From NCBI RefSeq assembly GCF_004364435.1, contig NZ_SOCT01000008.1:62001-126000 (forward strand): a stretch of 64,000 nucleotides of DNA. Direction: 5' to 3'. This DNA is from Pseudomonas sp. LP_7_YM (GTDB lineage: Bacteria > Pseudomonadota > Gammaproteobacteria > Pseudomonadales > Pseudomonadaceae). The notes under the pieces were generated by a model. The model did no database searches. It worked only from the letters and a program-made list of their open reading frames with translations, and was not told the DNA's origin. Shown one piece after another: positions 17,104 through 26,170 of the stretch; within the stretch, counting starts at the first letter, position 1; every line of letters begins with the position of its first letter. Position numbers and translations under genes: made by a program.

Positions 17104-17865
17104 ATGCCTTTTCGCTACTTCATCAAAAACCTGCTTTTGCCACCCGGCCTCTTGCTGCTGCTTCTGCTGACTGCCTGGTTGGTGCGCAATACCAGGCCGC
17201 GTCTGGCGCGTGCGCTGTTTGTGATCGGGCTGGGCGGGATGTGGCTGATGAGCCTGCCAGTGGCGGTGCAATGGTCGGCGAAGGGGATCGAAAGGATCCC
17301 GCCGCTGTCTCAGAGCGAATGGTCGACGTTAGCGCAGCGGGCCGATGCCATCGTGGTGTTGGGTTCCGGACGCGAGCGCAATGATCCAAGCTGGGGAACC
17401 GATATTCCCACCGGTGTTGCGCTTGAACGCATGCGCTATGCGGCGCGTCTGTCCAAGGCCTCCGGGCTTCCTGTCCTCGTCACGGGTGGGCTGCATTACG
17501 GCGAGCCCCCCAGCGAAGCGGCGATCATGGCCGCATCCCTGCGCGACGACTTCGGTGTAACGGTGCGCTGGCAGGAAGGGCAGAGCCGTACCACGTGGGA
17601 AAACGCCACGATGAGCGCTGCGATTTTGCTGCCGTCGGGCATCAAGCGCGTGGTCGTGGTGACTCAGGCGTGGCACATGCCGCGCTCAGTGTGGAGTTTC
17701 GAGCAAGCCGGTTTCAGCGTCGTGGCTGCGCCTGTCGGGTTTTTGAGCGTGGACAACGCCAGACCCTTCGGTGGCTGGATGCCTGAGTCCAAAGCCGTCT
17801 GGCAAATGGGCCAGCTGTTGAACGAAGCGGCGGGGTGGTTGGGGTATCGGGTGTTTTATCGGTGA
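17104..17865 (+). CDS. YdcF/ElyC family (DUF218) membrane protein
   Basis: 253 residues from ATG 17104, preceded by CTGGAG. Two hydrophobic segments lie at about residues 10-30 and 35-53, followed by a DUF218 domain with the family motifs ADAIVVLGSG, ERMRYAARL, VTGG and the C-terminal VVVVTQAWHMPRS (the conserved T-x-x-x-H-M-x-R). ElyC homologues affect envelope and peptidoglycan precursor metabolism at the undecaprenyl carrier step; the exact activity here is not known. A start at 17053 is possible but would add a non-hydrophobic extension. Confidence 0.85.
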   Translation: MPFRYFIKNLLLPPGLLLLLLLTAWLVRNTRPRLARALFVIGLGGMWLMSLPVAVQWSAKGIERIPPLSQSEWSTLAQRADAIVVLGSGRERNDPSWGTDIPTGVALERMRYAARLSKASGLPVLVTGGLHYGEPPSEAAIMAASLRDDFGVTVRWQEGQSRTTWENATMSAAILLPSGIKRVVVVTQAWHMPRSVWSFEQAGFSVVAAPVGFLSVDNARPFGGWMPESKAVWQMGQLLNEAAGWLGYRVFYR

Positions 17866-17875
17866 ACCCACTGAT

Positions 17876-17900
17876 CGTTCCCACACTGAGCGTGGGAACG
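17876..17900. repeat. Palindromic extragenic hairpin between convergent genes
   Basis: CGTTCCCAC and GTGGGAACG flank a short loop (ACTGAGC). This gttcccac...gtgggaac palindrome is a common Pseudomonas intergenic repeat; a half copy (GCGTGGGAATGATC) is at about 9773. It may act as a terminator for both ydcF-like and lnt transcripts. Confidence 0.6.
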
Positions 17901-17937
17901 GTCATTACAGGTCGGTTTTACCTGGCAAGATGTTGCG

Positions 17938-19458
17938 TCAAACCGTCTTCGCAATTCGGCTTGCCAACAGCGCCCAGCCGATCAACAGCACCGACAAAAT
18001 GATCAGCGGCCACGAGCGCCAGTGCAGATACGGCGTGAGCTTTTGCATGGGCGTGACTTCGCCATACATCACCGCGCGTTCGAACTGCGGCACGGTGGTG
18101 GTGATCTTGCCGAACGGATCGATCAGCGCACTGACACCGTTGTTGGTCGCGCGAATCATCCAGCGCCCCGCTTCCAGTGCGCGCATCTGTGCCATTTGCA
18201 GGTGCTGCAGGGGGCCGATGGAGGTGCCAAACCACGTGTCGTTGCTGACTGTCAGCAGCAAATCGCTTTGCGACGACAGCTCGGCGGCGAACTCCGGGTA
18301 CACCACTTCGTAACAAATGAACGGCGCGATCTGGTAACCCTTGGCTTGCAGCAATGGCTGTTCGGCCGGGCCACGCGCGAAGTCCGACATTGGCAAATCG
18401 AAGAAGGAAATCACGCCGCGCAGCAGGTCCTGCAAAGGCACGTACTCACCGAAAGGCACCAGCTTCTGTTTCAGATAGGTGCCATCGCCTTCGCCGGTCA
18501 CGGTAATGGCGTTGTAGTAACGGTTTTCACCGCGCCCGCCTTTCTGCCGTAGAGGAACACCGGTAATCAGCGCCGAATCACGATCGGCGGCGAATTTGCC
18601 CATCATCGAAAGGTAACCATCAACGGAGTCCTTGAGTACCGGAACGGCGGTCTCGGGCCAGATGATCAGGTCAGCCTTTTGCGAGGTGAAAGTCATGTCG
18701 CGGTACAGGGCCAATTGCGCATTCAGTGCGGCCGGGTCCCACTTCATGCTTTGCTCGACGTTGCCCTGCATGGCGGCGACTTTCAAGGGAGCGCCGGATG
18801 GCTCCGTCCAGGGGTGACTTTTGAGCGTCAGCCCGACTACCCACGGCGCCAGTAACAGCACGATACCCACTGCCATAAAGCTTTTACGTACACGCAGACG
18901 AGGCAGGTTGCACAGCAGCGCGGCAGTCAGCGCCAAACTGAACGAGATCAACCACATGCCGCCCAGAGGCGCCAGGCCTTTGAGTGGGCCGTCGAGCTGG
19001 CTGTAACCGGAATAAAGCCAGGGAAAGCCGGTAAGGAACCAGCCGCGAAACATTTCCTGAGCGAACCAAAGCGCTGCGAATGCCATGGCATCGGCCAGCG
19101 GCGCTTCGTTGCGGCGGATCCAGCGTGCCCAGATCCAGGCAGGGAGGGCAAAGAAGAAGGCAACCGAGGCGCAGAACAGCACCATCAGGAAGCCCGCCAG
19201 CCAGACTGGCGCTTCACCGTAGGTGTGAATACTGACGTAGATCCAGCTGGTGCCACCGCCGAACAGCCCGAAGCCGTAGCACCAGCCGCGCCACAGGGCC
19301 TGGCGAGGTTTCAGGTCACGCAGGCCAAGATAGAAGAGCACCAGCGCAACAATCGCCAGTGGCCAGATATCGAACGGCGCCAGGGCCAGGGTGATCAGCG
19401 CGCCAGCCACCACAGCCAGCAGGTTACCGGGCCAGCCGGGGCGGGTGATCCAGCGCAT
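17938..19458 (-). CDS. lnt: Apolipoprotein N-acyltransferase
   Basis: 506 residues. Lnt adds the third acyl chain to the N-terminal Cys of lipoproteins in the inner membrane, the last maturation step needed for Lol export. About six membrane segments precede a periplasmic nitrilase-like domain with the catalytic triad visible: Glu 269 (WPET), Lys 332 (KQKLVPFGEYVP) and Cys 382 (FICYEVVYPEF). A C-terminal membrane helix ends the protein. It follows corC on the same strand with a 25-bp spacer, the usual ybeZ-ybeY-corC-lnt order. Many lipoproteins in this window (RlpA, LptE, others) are its expected substrates. Confidence 0.95.
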   Translation of the reverse strand: MRWITRPGWPGNLLAVVAGALITLALAPFDIWPLAIVALVLFYLGLRDLKPRQALWRGWCYGFGLFGGGTSWIYVSIHTYGEAPVWLAGFLMVLFCASVAFFFALPAWIWARWIRRNEAPLADAMAFAALWFAQEMFRGWFLTGFPWLYSGYSQLDGPLKGLAPLGGMWLISFSLALTAALLCNLPRLRVRKSFMAVGIVLLLAPWVVGLTLKSHPWTEPSGAPLKVAAMQGNVEQSMKWDPAALNAQLALYRDMTFTSQKADLIIWPETAVPVLKDSVDGYLSMMGKFAADRDSALITGVPLRQKGGRGENRYYNAITVTGEGDGTYLKQKLVPFGEYVPLQDLLRGVISFFDLPMSDFARGPAEQPLLQAKGYQIAPFICYEVVYPEFAAELSSQSDLLLTVSNDTWFGTSIGPLQHLQMAQMRALEAGRWMIRATNNGVSALIDPFGKITTTVPQFERAVMYGEVTPMQKLTPYLHWRSWPLIILSVLLIGWALLASRIAKTV

Positions 19459-19483
19459 TGATATTCCTTATGACAAAACAATG

Positions 19484-20326
19484 TTACGAGCGGGAGATCG
19501 GACTCAGGCGCAACAGGTGAATACGACGGCTGTCGGCGTTCAGGATGCGGAAACGATACGCGCCGATTTCAGTGATTTCATTACGCTTGGGCAGATGCCC
19601 GAATGCATTCATCACCAGACCGCCTACGGTGTCGAATTCATCATCGGAGAATTCGCTGTCGAAGAACTGGTTGAAGCTTTCGATCGGCGTCAGCGCCTTG
19701 ACCAGGAAGTCACCGCTGGGCAGCGGTTTGATGTAGCTGTCTTCCTCGACGTCGTGTTCGTCTTCGATGTCGCCGACGATCTGCTCCAGCACATCCTCGA
19801 TGGTGACCAGACCCGCCACGCCGCCGTATTCGTCGATGACGATGGCCATGTGGTTGTGGTTGGCGCGAAATTCACGCAACAGCACGTTCAGGCGCTTGGA
19901 TTCGGGGACGAACGTCGCCGGGCGCAGCAGATTCTTGACGTCGGCGGCACCGCCGTCGTCCTTGAGAATCAGCGGCAGCAAGTCTTTGGCCAGCAGTACG
20001 CCGAGCACATCGTCGTGGCTTTCACCGATGACTGGATAGCGCGAGTGTGCGGAATCAATCACCGCAGGTAGAAACTCACGTGGGCTCTGGCTGGCCTTGA
20101 TGCTGATCATTTGCGAACGCGGCACCATGATGTCGCGCACCTGCAGGTCTGCGACCTGAATGGCGCCCTCGACAATGGCCAGCGCTTCGCTGTCCAGCAG
20201 TTTGTTCTGATGGGCTTCGCGCAGCAGCTCCAGCAGCTCCTGACGGTTTTTCGGCTCATGGGCAAATGCCTGGGTCAGTTTGCCCAACCATGACTTTTGC
20301 CCGTTGCTCGATCGGTCTTCGCTCAT
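19484..20326 (-). CDS. corC: CBS-domain transporter-associated protein CorC (YbeX)
   Basis: 280-residue cytosolic member of the CorC/HlyC family without the DUF21 membrane domain. Two CBS domains lie at about residues 60-185 (MVPRSQMISI ... GVAGLVTIEDVLEQIVGDIEDEHD) and a CorC_HlyC domain fills the C-terminus (GDFLVKALTPIESFNQFF). It is linked to magnesium/cobalt homeostasis and, with YbeY/YbeZ, to ribosome function. It begins 5 bp after ybeY ends. Confidence 0.93.
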   Translation of the reverse strand: MSEDRSSNGQKSWLGKLTQAFAHEPKNRQELLELLREAHQNKLLDSEALAIVEGAIQVADLQVRDIMVPRSQMISIKASQSPREFLPAVIDSAHSRYPVIGESHDDVLGVLLAKDLLPLILKDDGGAADVKNLLRPATFVPESKRLNVLLREFRANHNHMAIVIDEYGGVAGLVTIEDVLEQIVGDIEDEHDVEEDSYIKPLPSGDFLVKALTPIESFNQFFDSEFSDDEFDTVGGLVMNAFGHLPKRNEITEIGAYRFRILNADSRRIHLLRLSPISRS

Positions 20327-20331
20327 AGCCC

Positions 20332-20832
20332 TTACTCGTGGTCCTTGCCGGGTGTTTCTGTAGGTGGTGTGCCGACGAGCTCGTCGTCGGCGTAGGGATC
20401 GGGATAGCCCAACTCTGAAAGCAACTCTTGTTCCAGCGCTTCCATCTCCCGGGCTTCATCATCGTCGATGTGATCGTAGCCCAACAAATGTAGACAGCCA
20501 TGAATCACCAGATGCGCCCAGTGTGCGTCCAGTGCCTTACCCTGTTCGGCGGCCTCGCGGGCGACGACAGGAACGCAGATCACCAGATCGCCCAGCAGCG
20601 GGATATCGAGGAACTCATCAGGCACGTCCGCTGGAAACGACAGCACGTTCGTGGCGTAGTCTTTGTGACGCCAGGTGTGGTTCAGTTCCCGGCCTTCGGC
20701 TTCGTCGACCAGCCGAATGGTCATCTCTGAATCCGCCGAGCGCTGGCGCAGGCCCATTTCGCACCAAAGGCGGAATTGGGCTTCGCTTGGGGCGCTGGCT
20801 TGAGTGGCCGTTTGCAGATCCAGCTCAAGCAT
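20332..20832 (-). CDS. ybeY: Endoribonuclease YbeY (16S rRNA 3'-end maturation)
   Basis: 166 residues from ATG 20832. YbeY is a zinc-dependent single-strand RNase involved in 16S rRNA maturation and 70S quality control. The metal-binding motif HGCLHLLGYDH is intact (His 111, 115, 121), preceded by the conserved NVLSFP and GDLVICVPVV segments. I reject the upstream start at 20865 because it only adds residues inside ybeZ; with ATG 20832 the gene overlaps the end of ybeZ by 8 bp. Confidence 0.94.
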   Translation of the reverse strand: MLELDLQTATQASAPSEAQFRLWCEMGLRQRSADSEMTIRLVDEAEGRELNHTWRHKDYATNVLSFPADVPDEFLDIPLLGDLVICVPVVAREAAEQGKALDAHWAHLVIHGCLHLLGYDHIDDDEAREMEALEQELLSELGYPDPYADDELVGTPPTETPGKDHE

Positions 20833-21829
20833 CGCGGCGGGTGTCCCGTGACCCGCTCTGATCATTGCGTTCTTCGAAGCGCTCGTAGGCTTCGACGATG
20901 CGCTGCACCAGCGGATGGCGCACGACGTCCTTGGGCTTGAAGTGGGTAAAGCTGATGCCCGGCACGTCCTTGAGCACTTCGATGACGTGGTTCAACCCGG
21001 ATTTTGTGCCTTTCGGCAGGTCGATCTGGGTGATGTCACCGGTGATCACGGCGGTGGAACCGAAGCCGATACGGGTCAGGAACATCTTCATCTGCTCGAC
21101 GGTGGTGTTCTGGCTCTCGTCGAGAATGATGAAGCTGTTATTAAGCGTACGGCCGCGCATATAAGCCAGCGGCGCAACTTCGATGACCTGTTTTTCGATC
21201 AGCTTGGCCACGTATTCAAAGCCCAGCATCTCGTACAGAGCGTCGTAGAGCGGACGCAGGTATGGGTCGATCTTCTGCGACAGATCGCCGGGCAGGAAGC
21301 CGAGTTTTTCGCCTGCTTCAACGGCAGGACGAACCAGCAGAATGCGACGGATCTGCTCGCGCTCAAGCGCGTCGACAGCGGCTGCCACGGCAAGGTAGGT
21401 CTTGCCGGTACCGGCAGGGCCAATGCCGAAGTTGATATCGTTGGCGAGGATTTCCTTCACGTACCGTTGCTGATTCAAGCCACGCGGGCGAATCATGCCT
21501 TTTTTGGTACGCAGGGCTACGCCGACTTCGGCTGCGGGGTGGTTGTCCAGCTCTTGGACGCCGGATTCCTGCAGAAACAGATGGACCATGTCCGGTGACA
21601 GCTCGGTACTTTTGGTTTCCCGATACAGCCGACGCAACAGGTTTTCGGCCGAAGTGGTGTGTTTGGAATCACCAATCATCTCGAACTGTCCTCCGCGATT
21701 GCGGATCACGATGTCCAGACGTTGTTCGATCAAGCGCAAGTGCTCGTCGAACTGGCCGCACAGATTGGCGAAGCGATGTGCCTCGATAGGTTCAAGGCTG
21801 AAGCGATGTGGTTCGATAGGTGCGTTCAA
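20825..21829 (-). CDS. ybeZ: PhoH-like ATPase YbeZ
   Basis: 334-residue PhoH-family protein. An N-terminal KH-like segment precedes the NTPase domain, with Walker A GPAGTGKT at residues 137-144 and Walker B FIILDESQNTT. YbeZ acts with YbeY on RNA and ribosomes; its own activity is thought to be ATP-driven RNA remodelling. First gene of the ybeZ-ybeY-corC-lnt unit; overlaps ybeY. Confidence 0.94.
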   Translation of the reverse strand: MNAPIEPHRFSLEPIEAHRFANLCGQFDEHLRLIEQRLDIVIRNRGGQFEMIGDSKHTTSAENLLRRLYRETKSTELSPDMVHLFLQESGVQELDNHPAAEVGVALRTKKGMIRPRGLNQQRYVKEILANDINFGIGPAGTGKTYLAVAAAVDALEREQIRRILLVRPAVEAGEKLGFLPGDLSQKIDPYLRPLYDALYEMLGFEYVAKLIEKQVIEVAPLAYMRGRTLNNSFIILDESQNTTVEQMKMFLTRIGFGSTAVITGDITQIDLPKGTKSGLNHVIEVLKDVPGISFTHFKPKDVVRHPLVQRIVEAYERFEERNDQSGSRDTRRDA

Positions 21830-21968
21830 AGTGGTTTTTAGCCGCCCGACGGCAGTGAATGTGAAACGAAGGATAACCCCTGTGGGCAGTGTCCGAAAGG
21901 GCTCACTTACTAATGGTTGGGTGGTGACAGGTTTGGCCTGGGGTGCCGCGCCGGACAGATCAGCCCTG

Positions 21969-22050
21969 TGGGGGCGAATTCATTCGCGAAACGCCGTTAA
22001 GTCCGGCAGGGAGGGGGCGGATGTACGGCCCCATCGCGAATGAATTCGCT
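21969..22050. repeat. REP doublet (REPIN-like)
   Basis: Two near-perfect inverted copies: GTGGGGGCGAATTCATTCGC at 21969-21988 and its reverse-complement type GGCCCCATCGCGAATGAATT at 22027-22046, 36 bases apart. The second copy runs into the miaB stop codon region. This is the clearest doublet in the window. Confidence 0.8.
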
Positions 22051-23404
22051 ACCGCAGCTCGTGCGCGGCCACGGCCTGTTGCAACAATGACCCACGCAGT
22101 GAGTGCGGCTGCGCGCTGTCGATGTAGACGTCGGCGAACTGGCCGATGAGCTTGGGGTTGTCGCAGCGGAAGTTGACGATGCGGTTGTTCTCGGTGCGAC
22201 CTTGCAGCTCGCCGGGGTCTTTCTTCGAGTAGTCGGTCACCAGAATGCGCTGCACGGTGCCAGCCATCTTGCGGCTGATCTCGTAGCCCTGGCGGTTGAT
22301 CAGATCCTGCAGCTGCTTGAGGCGTTCTTTCTTGGTTTCTTCCGAGGTGTCGTCGGCAAGATCCGCCGCCGGTGTGCCGGGCCGCGAGCTGTAGACGAAC
22401 GAATAGGAGAAGTCCATACCCACGTCTTCTACCAGCTTCATGGTCTGCAGATGGTCCTTCTCGGTTTCGCCGGGGAACCCGACGATGAAGTCCGAGCTGA
22501 TGCAGATGTCCGGCACCGCCGCCCGCAGCTTGCGCAGGCGCGACTTGTATTCGAGGACGGTGTGATTGCGTTTCATGGCCGCTAGAATCCGGTCCGAACC
22601 CGATTGCACCGGTAGATGCAGGTGTTTGACGAGTTCCGGGACTTCAGCGTGGGCCTGGATCAGGCTGTCGGAAAACTCCAGCGGGTGCGAGGTGGTGTAG
22701 CGAATGCGGTCGATGCCGTCGATGGCAGCCACGACGCGAATCAGCTCGGCAAGGTCGGCCACGCGCCCTTCGTGGGTCACGCCGCGATAGCCATTGACGT
22801 TCTGCCCAAGGAGCGTGACTTCACGCACGCCGTTCTCGGCCAGGTGAATGACTTCGGTGATTACGTCATCGAACGGACGACTGACTTCCTCGCCGCGGGT
22901 GTAGGGCACCACGCAAAACGTGCAGTACTTGCTGCAGCCTTCCATCACCGACACATAGGCGCAAGGGCCATCGACACGTGGTTCGGGTAAATGATCGAAC
23001 TTTTCGATTTCCGGAAACGAGACGTCGACCTGCGGCAGGCGAGTGATGCGCGCGGCATCGATCATCTCCGGCAGGCGGTGCAGGGTCTGCGGACCGAACA
23101 CCACATCGACGTAAGGCGCGCGATCACGGATCGCCGCACCCTCCTGACTGGCGACGCAGCCACCGACGGCGATCACCATTTCCGGATTTGCCAGCTTAAG
23201 CTCACGCCAGCGGCCAAGCTGGGAATAGACGCGATCCTGCGCCCGCTCGCGAATCGAGCACGTGTTGAGCAGGATGACATCGGCGTCCTCCGCACGGGCG
23301 GTGACTTCCAGTGCCTGATGTTCACCCAGCAGGTCAACCATGCGCGAACTGTCGTACTCGTTCATCTGGCAGCCGTGGGTTTCAATGTAAAGCTTCTTGG
23401 CCAT
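22049..23404 (-). CDS. miaB: tRNA-2-methylthio-N6-dimethylallyladenosine synthase MiaB
   Basis: 451-residue radical SAM methylthiotransferase that thiomethylates i6A37 in tRNAs. The N-terminal UPF0004 domain carries cluster cysteines at residues 12, 49 and 83; the radical SAM motif CSKYCTFC gives Cys 157, 161 and 164; a TRAM domain fills the last ~65 residues. It lies upstream of ybeZ on the same strand with a REP doublet between them. Confidence 0.96.
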   Translation of the reverse strand: MAKKLYIETHGCQMNEYDSSRMVDLLGEHQALEVTARAEDADVILLNTCSIRERAQDRVYSQLGRWRELKLANPEMVIAVGGCVASQEGAAIRDRAPYVDVVFGPQTLHRLPEMIDAARITRLPQVDVSFPEIEKFDHLPEPRVDGPCAYVSVMEGCSKYCTFCVVPYTRGEEVSRPFDDVITEVIHLAENGVREVTLLGQNVNGYRGVTHEGRVADLAELIRVVAAIDGIDRIRYTTSHPLEFSDSLIQAHAEVPELVKHLHLPVQSGSDRILAAMKRNHTVLEYKSRLRKLRAAVPDICISSDFIVGFPGETEKDHLQTMKLVEDVGMDFSYSFVYSSRPGTPAADLADDTSEETKKERLKQLQDLINRQGYEISRKMAGTVQRILVTDYSKKDPGELQGRTENNRIVNFRCDNPKLIGQFADVYIDSAQPHSLRGSLLQQAVAAHELR

Positions 23405-23539
23405 ACGGGTTCGGATTCATCAGGTGATTCGAAGAACCGCGCATTATAGGGACCATGGCCCCAGCTTCCTAGCGTTGCGTAACCCGCGGCATGCTATAGT
23501 TCGCGCCCTTTTCAAAACACCGATCATTGCCTGCCTGTT

Positions 23540-23866
23540 ATGACCAAACGCGAAGCTCCAATCTACAAGGTGATTTTTCTCAATCAGGGACAGGTGTACG
23601 AGATGTACGCCAAGCAGATCTATCAAAGCGATCTGTGGGGATTTCTGGAGGTGGAGGAGTTCGTCTTCGGCGAGCGTACGACCGTTGTGGTAGACCCGAG
23701 CGAAGAGAAGTTGAAGGCGCAGTTCGACGGTGTGGTGCGCAGCTTCGTGCCGATGCATTCGATCGTGCGTATCGATGAAGTCGAGCGCATGGGCACAGCG
23801 AAGATCAGCGAAGCGCGTCAGACCGGCAATGTCATGCCGTTTCCAATGCCGATGCCGGACAAATAG
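23540..23866 (+). CDS. DUF1820 family protein
   Basis: 108-residue small protein of the DUF1820 family, recognisable by the YKVIFLNQGQVYEMYAKQIY start and GFLEVEEFVFGE. No activity is known. It diverges from miaB (135-bp shared promoter region) and converges with the Sel1 gene. The proline/methionine-rich tail (NVMPFPMPMPDK) is probably disordered. Confidence 0.88.
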   Translation: MTKREAPIYKVIFLNQGQVYEMYAKQIYQSDLWGFLEVEEFVFGERTTVVVDPSEEKLKAQFDGVVRSFVPMHSIVRIDEVERMGTAKISEARQTGNVMPFPMPMPDK

Positions 23867-23901
23867 TTTCTGCGAGACACCTTTGGCGGCGGGCCCTGAA
23901 A

Positions 23902-24465
23902 TCAGGGCTTGGCGCTGTCAGGAAAGGGCGCGAAAGGTGTGCGCCCTTCGGCGGTTTGCAGTTCCAGCAGGTATTTGCGGAAGATTTGCCCCAGCACCTG
24001 GGTGGCAACTTCAAGGTCCTCTTTCTTCATTTGCGCTGATACTTCGTCGGCCTGATCAAGCGCATCTTCCGAGCCATTGACCGCTGCCATCTTCAGCACG
24101 ATATAGGCCTGGATGTTATTGGCCTGCACCCCTTCTCCACGGAAGAACATCAGACCCAGTTGATACTGCGCCTGCGGATGGCCCTGCAATGAGGCCTGTT
24201 CGAAGTAGTTGAGTGCCTGGGTGAGATCACGCGGCGCACTTTTGCCGTCGTAATAGAACTGTCCCAACTCGTATTGTGCCTGGGCATCACCGCCTTGCGC
24301 CGCCTGTTGACAGGTCGACAACGCCGCCGGCAGGTTGTCTGGCTGGGTATTCAGGGTGCAGCGACCCACCGCTGGTATTAACAACGAGTTGCCACCTGCA
24401 TTCGCCAGCAGGGGATGAAGAAGCAACAGGCAGCCCAATGCAAGGGCGCGGCCGGTGCGGTTCAT
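23902..24465 (-). CDS. Exported Sel1-repeat protein
   Basis: 187 residues. A signal peptide ends near LLANAGG (residue ~24). Two to three Sel1-type TPR repeats are visible (AQYELGQFYYDGKSAPRDL, AQYQLGLMFFRGEGVQANN), followed by a helical C-terminus. Sel1 repeats mediate protein contacts; the partner is unknown. In P. aeruginosa a similar gene lies in the same miaB-hemL interval, so it belongs to the conserved backbone. Confidence 0.85.
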   Translation of the reverse strand: MNRTGRALALGCLLLLHPLLANAGGNSLLIPAVGRCTLNTQPDNLPAALSTCQQAAQGGDAQAQYELGQFYYDGKSAPRDLTQALNYFEQASLQGHPQAQYQLGLMFFRGEGVQANNIQAYIVLKMAAVNGSEDALDQADEVSAQMKKEDLEVATQVLGQIFRKYLLELQTAEGRTPFAPFPDSAKP

Positions 24466-24836
24466 GGAAGTCGATTTACCTCTGAAAAGGGTGCGGGCAA
24501 GCCGTCCAGCTAAACGTGCTGACTGCGCATTATGAAATAAGCAGGGCCAACCTTACAAAGTCTTTACTGATTTTCTGCTGCACGGGTCTGATTGGCCTGT
24601 ATTCAGGCGACCGGGCCGCCGCCAGGCTTGGTTTTCAACGCATCTTCCGCGAGCCAATCAGCTTTTTTAGTCGCTGGCTTGCTGGCGAATGCGCTGTGCC
24701 AGTCACCTTATTGACCGGCCCACCGCATTCGCTGTCGTCGGAGTCTCCGACGTCTACTCAGGTTGTGCAGCGCTTTTTCGAATTGCCCCCCACGGTGCCC
24801 GGTCGCAATCAGCCAATCGGCTCGTGTTGACCTGCT
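24466..24836. other. Intergenic region before hemL, with repeat remnants
   Basis: About 370 bases. It contains a REP-like core (GGCTTGCTGGCGAATGCG near 24678) and a small palindrome GTCGGAGTCTCCGAC at 24737. The open frames on the + strand show no family pattern. Probably decayed repeat DNA plus the Sel1-gene promoter and the hemL 3' end. Confidence 0.45.
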
Positions 24837-26120
24837 TTATTTCAACTGCGCGAATGCCTTCTCGGCGGCATCCAGTGTGTGTTGCAACTCTGCCTCGCCG
24901 TGGGCGATGGAGGTGAAGCCGGCTTCGAACGCGCTTGGCGCCAGATACACGCCGCCATCGAGCATCAGATGGAAGAAGCGCTTAAAGCGATCGGCGTCGC
25001 TGCTCATGACGTCCTCAAAGGTGACGATCTGTTTGGCGTCGGTGAAGTACAAGCCGAACATACCGCCCGCCTGAGTGGTCACGAACGGGATGCCCGCAGC
25101 GTCCGCGCGTTGTTGCAGCCCCTCAAGCATGCGCGTGGTGTAAGCGCTCAGTTCGTCATGAAAACCGGGACGGCTGATCAGGCGCAGCGTGGTCAGGCCC
25201 GCCGCCATGGCCAGCGGGTTACCCGACAACGTGCCTGCCTGATACACCGGCCCCAGCGGCGCGATGTGCGACATGATCTCGCGTTTGCCGCCGAAGCAAC
25301 CCACCGGCATGCCGCCGCCGATGATTTTGCCGAAGGTGCTCAGATCAGGCTTCACGCCGTAGTGAGCCTGGGCGCCACCGAGGGCGACACGGAAGCCGGT
25401 CATCACTTCGTCGAAAATCAGCACCACACCGTGTTCGTCGCATGCTTGGCGCAGGCCTTGCAGGAACCCCGGCGCCGGTGGCACGCAGTTCATGTTGCCA
25501 GCAACCGGCTCGACGATGATGCAGGCCACTTCCTGGCCCACTTCAGCCAGCATCGCCTTAACGGCGTCGATGTCGTTGAACGGCAGGGTTAGCGTATGTT
25601 TGGCGAATGCAGCGGGAACGCCCGGCGAACTCGGCACTCCCAGCGTCAGCGCACCTGAACCGGCCTTGACCAGCAGGCTGTCGGAGTGGCCGTGGTAGCA
25701 ACCTTCGAATTTGATGATGCTGTCGCGGCCGGTATAACCACGGGCCAGCCGGATTGCGCTCATGGTGGCTTCAGTGCCGGAGCTGACCATGCGCACCATT
25801 TCCATCGACGGCACGATCGAGCAGACCAGATCGGCCATCTCGGTCTCCATCGCGGTCGGTGCGCCGTAGGACAAACCGTGTTCCAGCTGCTTGCGCACGG
25901 CATCCAGTACATCCGGGTGACTGTGGCCGAGAATCATCGGCCCCCAAGAGCCCACGTAATCCACATAGCGTTTGTCGTCTTCGTCGGTGACGTAGGCGCC
26001 AGCGGCATGTTTGAAGAACAACGGCGTGCCACCGACGCTTTTGAATGCGCGAACCGGCGAGTTGACGCCGCCTGGGATGTGTTTCTGGGCGTTGGCGAAC
26101 AGGGTTTCAGAACGGGACAT
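24837..26120 (-). CDS. hemL: Glutamate-1-semialdehyde 2,1-aminomutase
   Basis: 427 residues, normal for HemL, the PLP enzyme that makes 5-aminolevulinate for haem synthesis by the C5 route. The PLP lysine is Lys 265 in STFGKIIGGG, the FDEVMTGFR motif that contacts the cofactor ring is present, and the N-terminal PGGVNSPVRAF gating segment is intact. It follows thiE on the same strand (50-bp gap), the order seen in P. aeruginosa. Confidence 0.96.
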   Translation of the reverse strand: MSRSETLFANAQKHIPGGVNSPVRAFKSVGGTPLFFKHAAGAYVTDEDDKRYVDYVGSWGPMILGHSHPDVLDAVRKQLEHGLSYGAPTAMETEMADLVCSIVPSMEMVRMVSSGTEATMSAIRLARGYTGRDSIIKFEGCYHGHSDSLLVKAGSGALTLGVPSSPGVPAAFAKHTLTLPFNDIDAVKAMLAEVGQEVACIIVEPVAGNMNCVPPAPGFLQGLRQACDEHGVVLIFDEVMTGFRVALGGAQAHYGVKPDLSTFGKIIGGGMPVGCFGGKREIMSHIAPLGPVYQAGTLSGNPLAMAAGLTTLRLISRPGFHDELSAYTTRMLEGLQQRADAAGIPFVTTQAGGMFGLYFTDAKQIVTFEDVMSSDADRFKRFFHLMLDGGVYLAPSAFEAGFTSIAHGEAELQHTLDAAEKAFAQLK

Positions 26121-26170
26121 GATGAAGGTCTCTGCTTGAATCGAATGAGATGAACCGGCCCGACGTCAGG

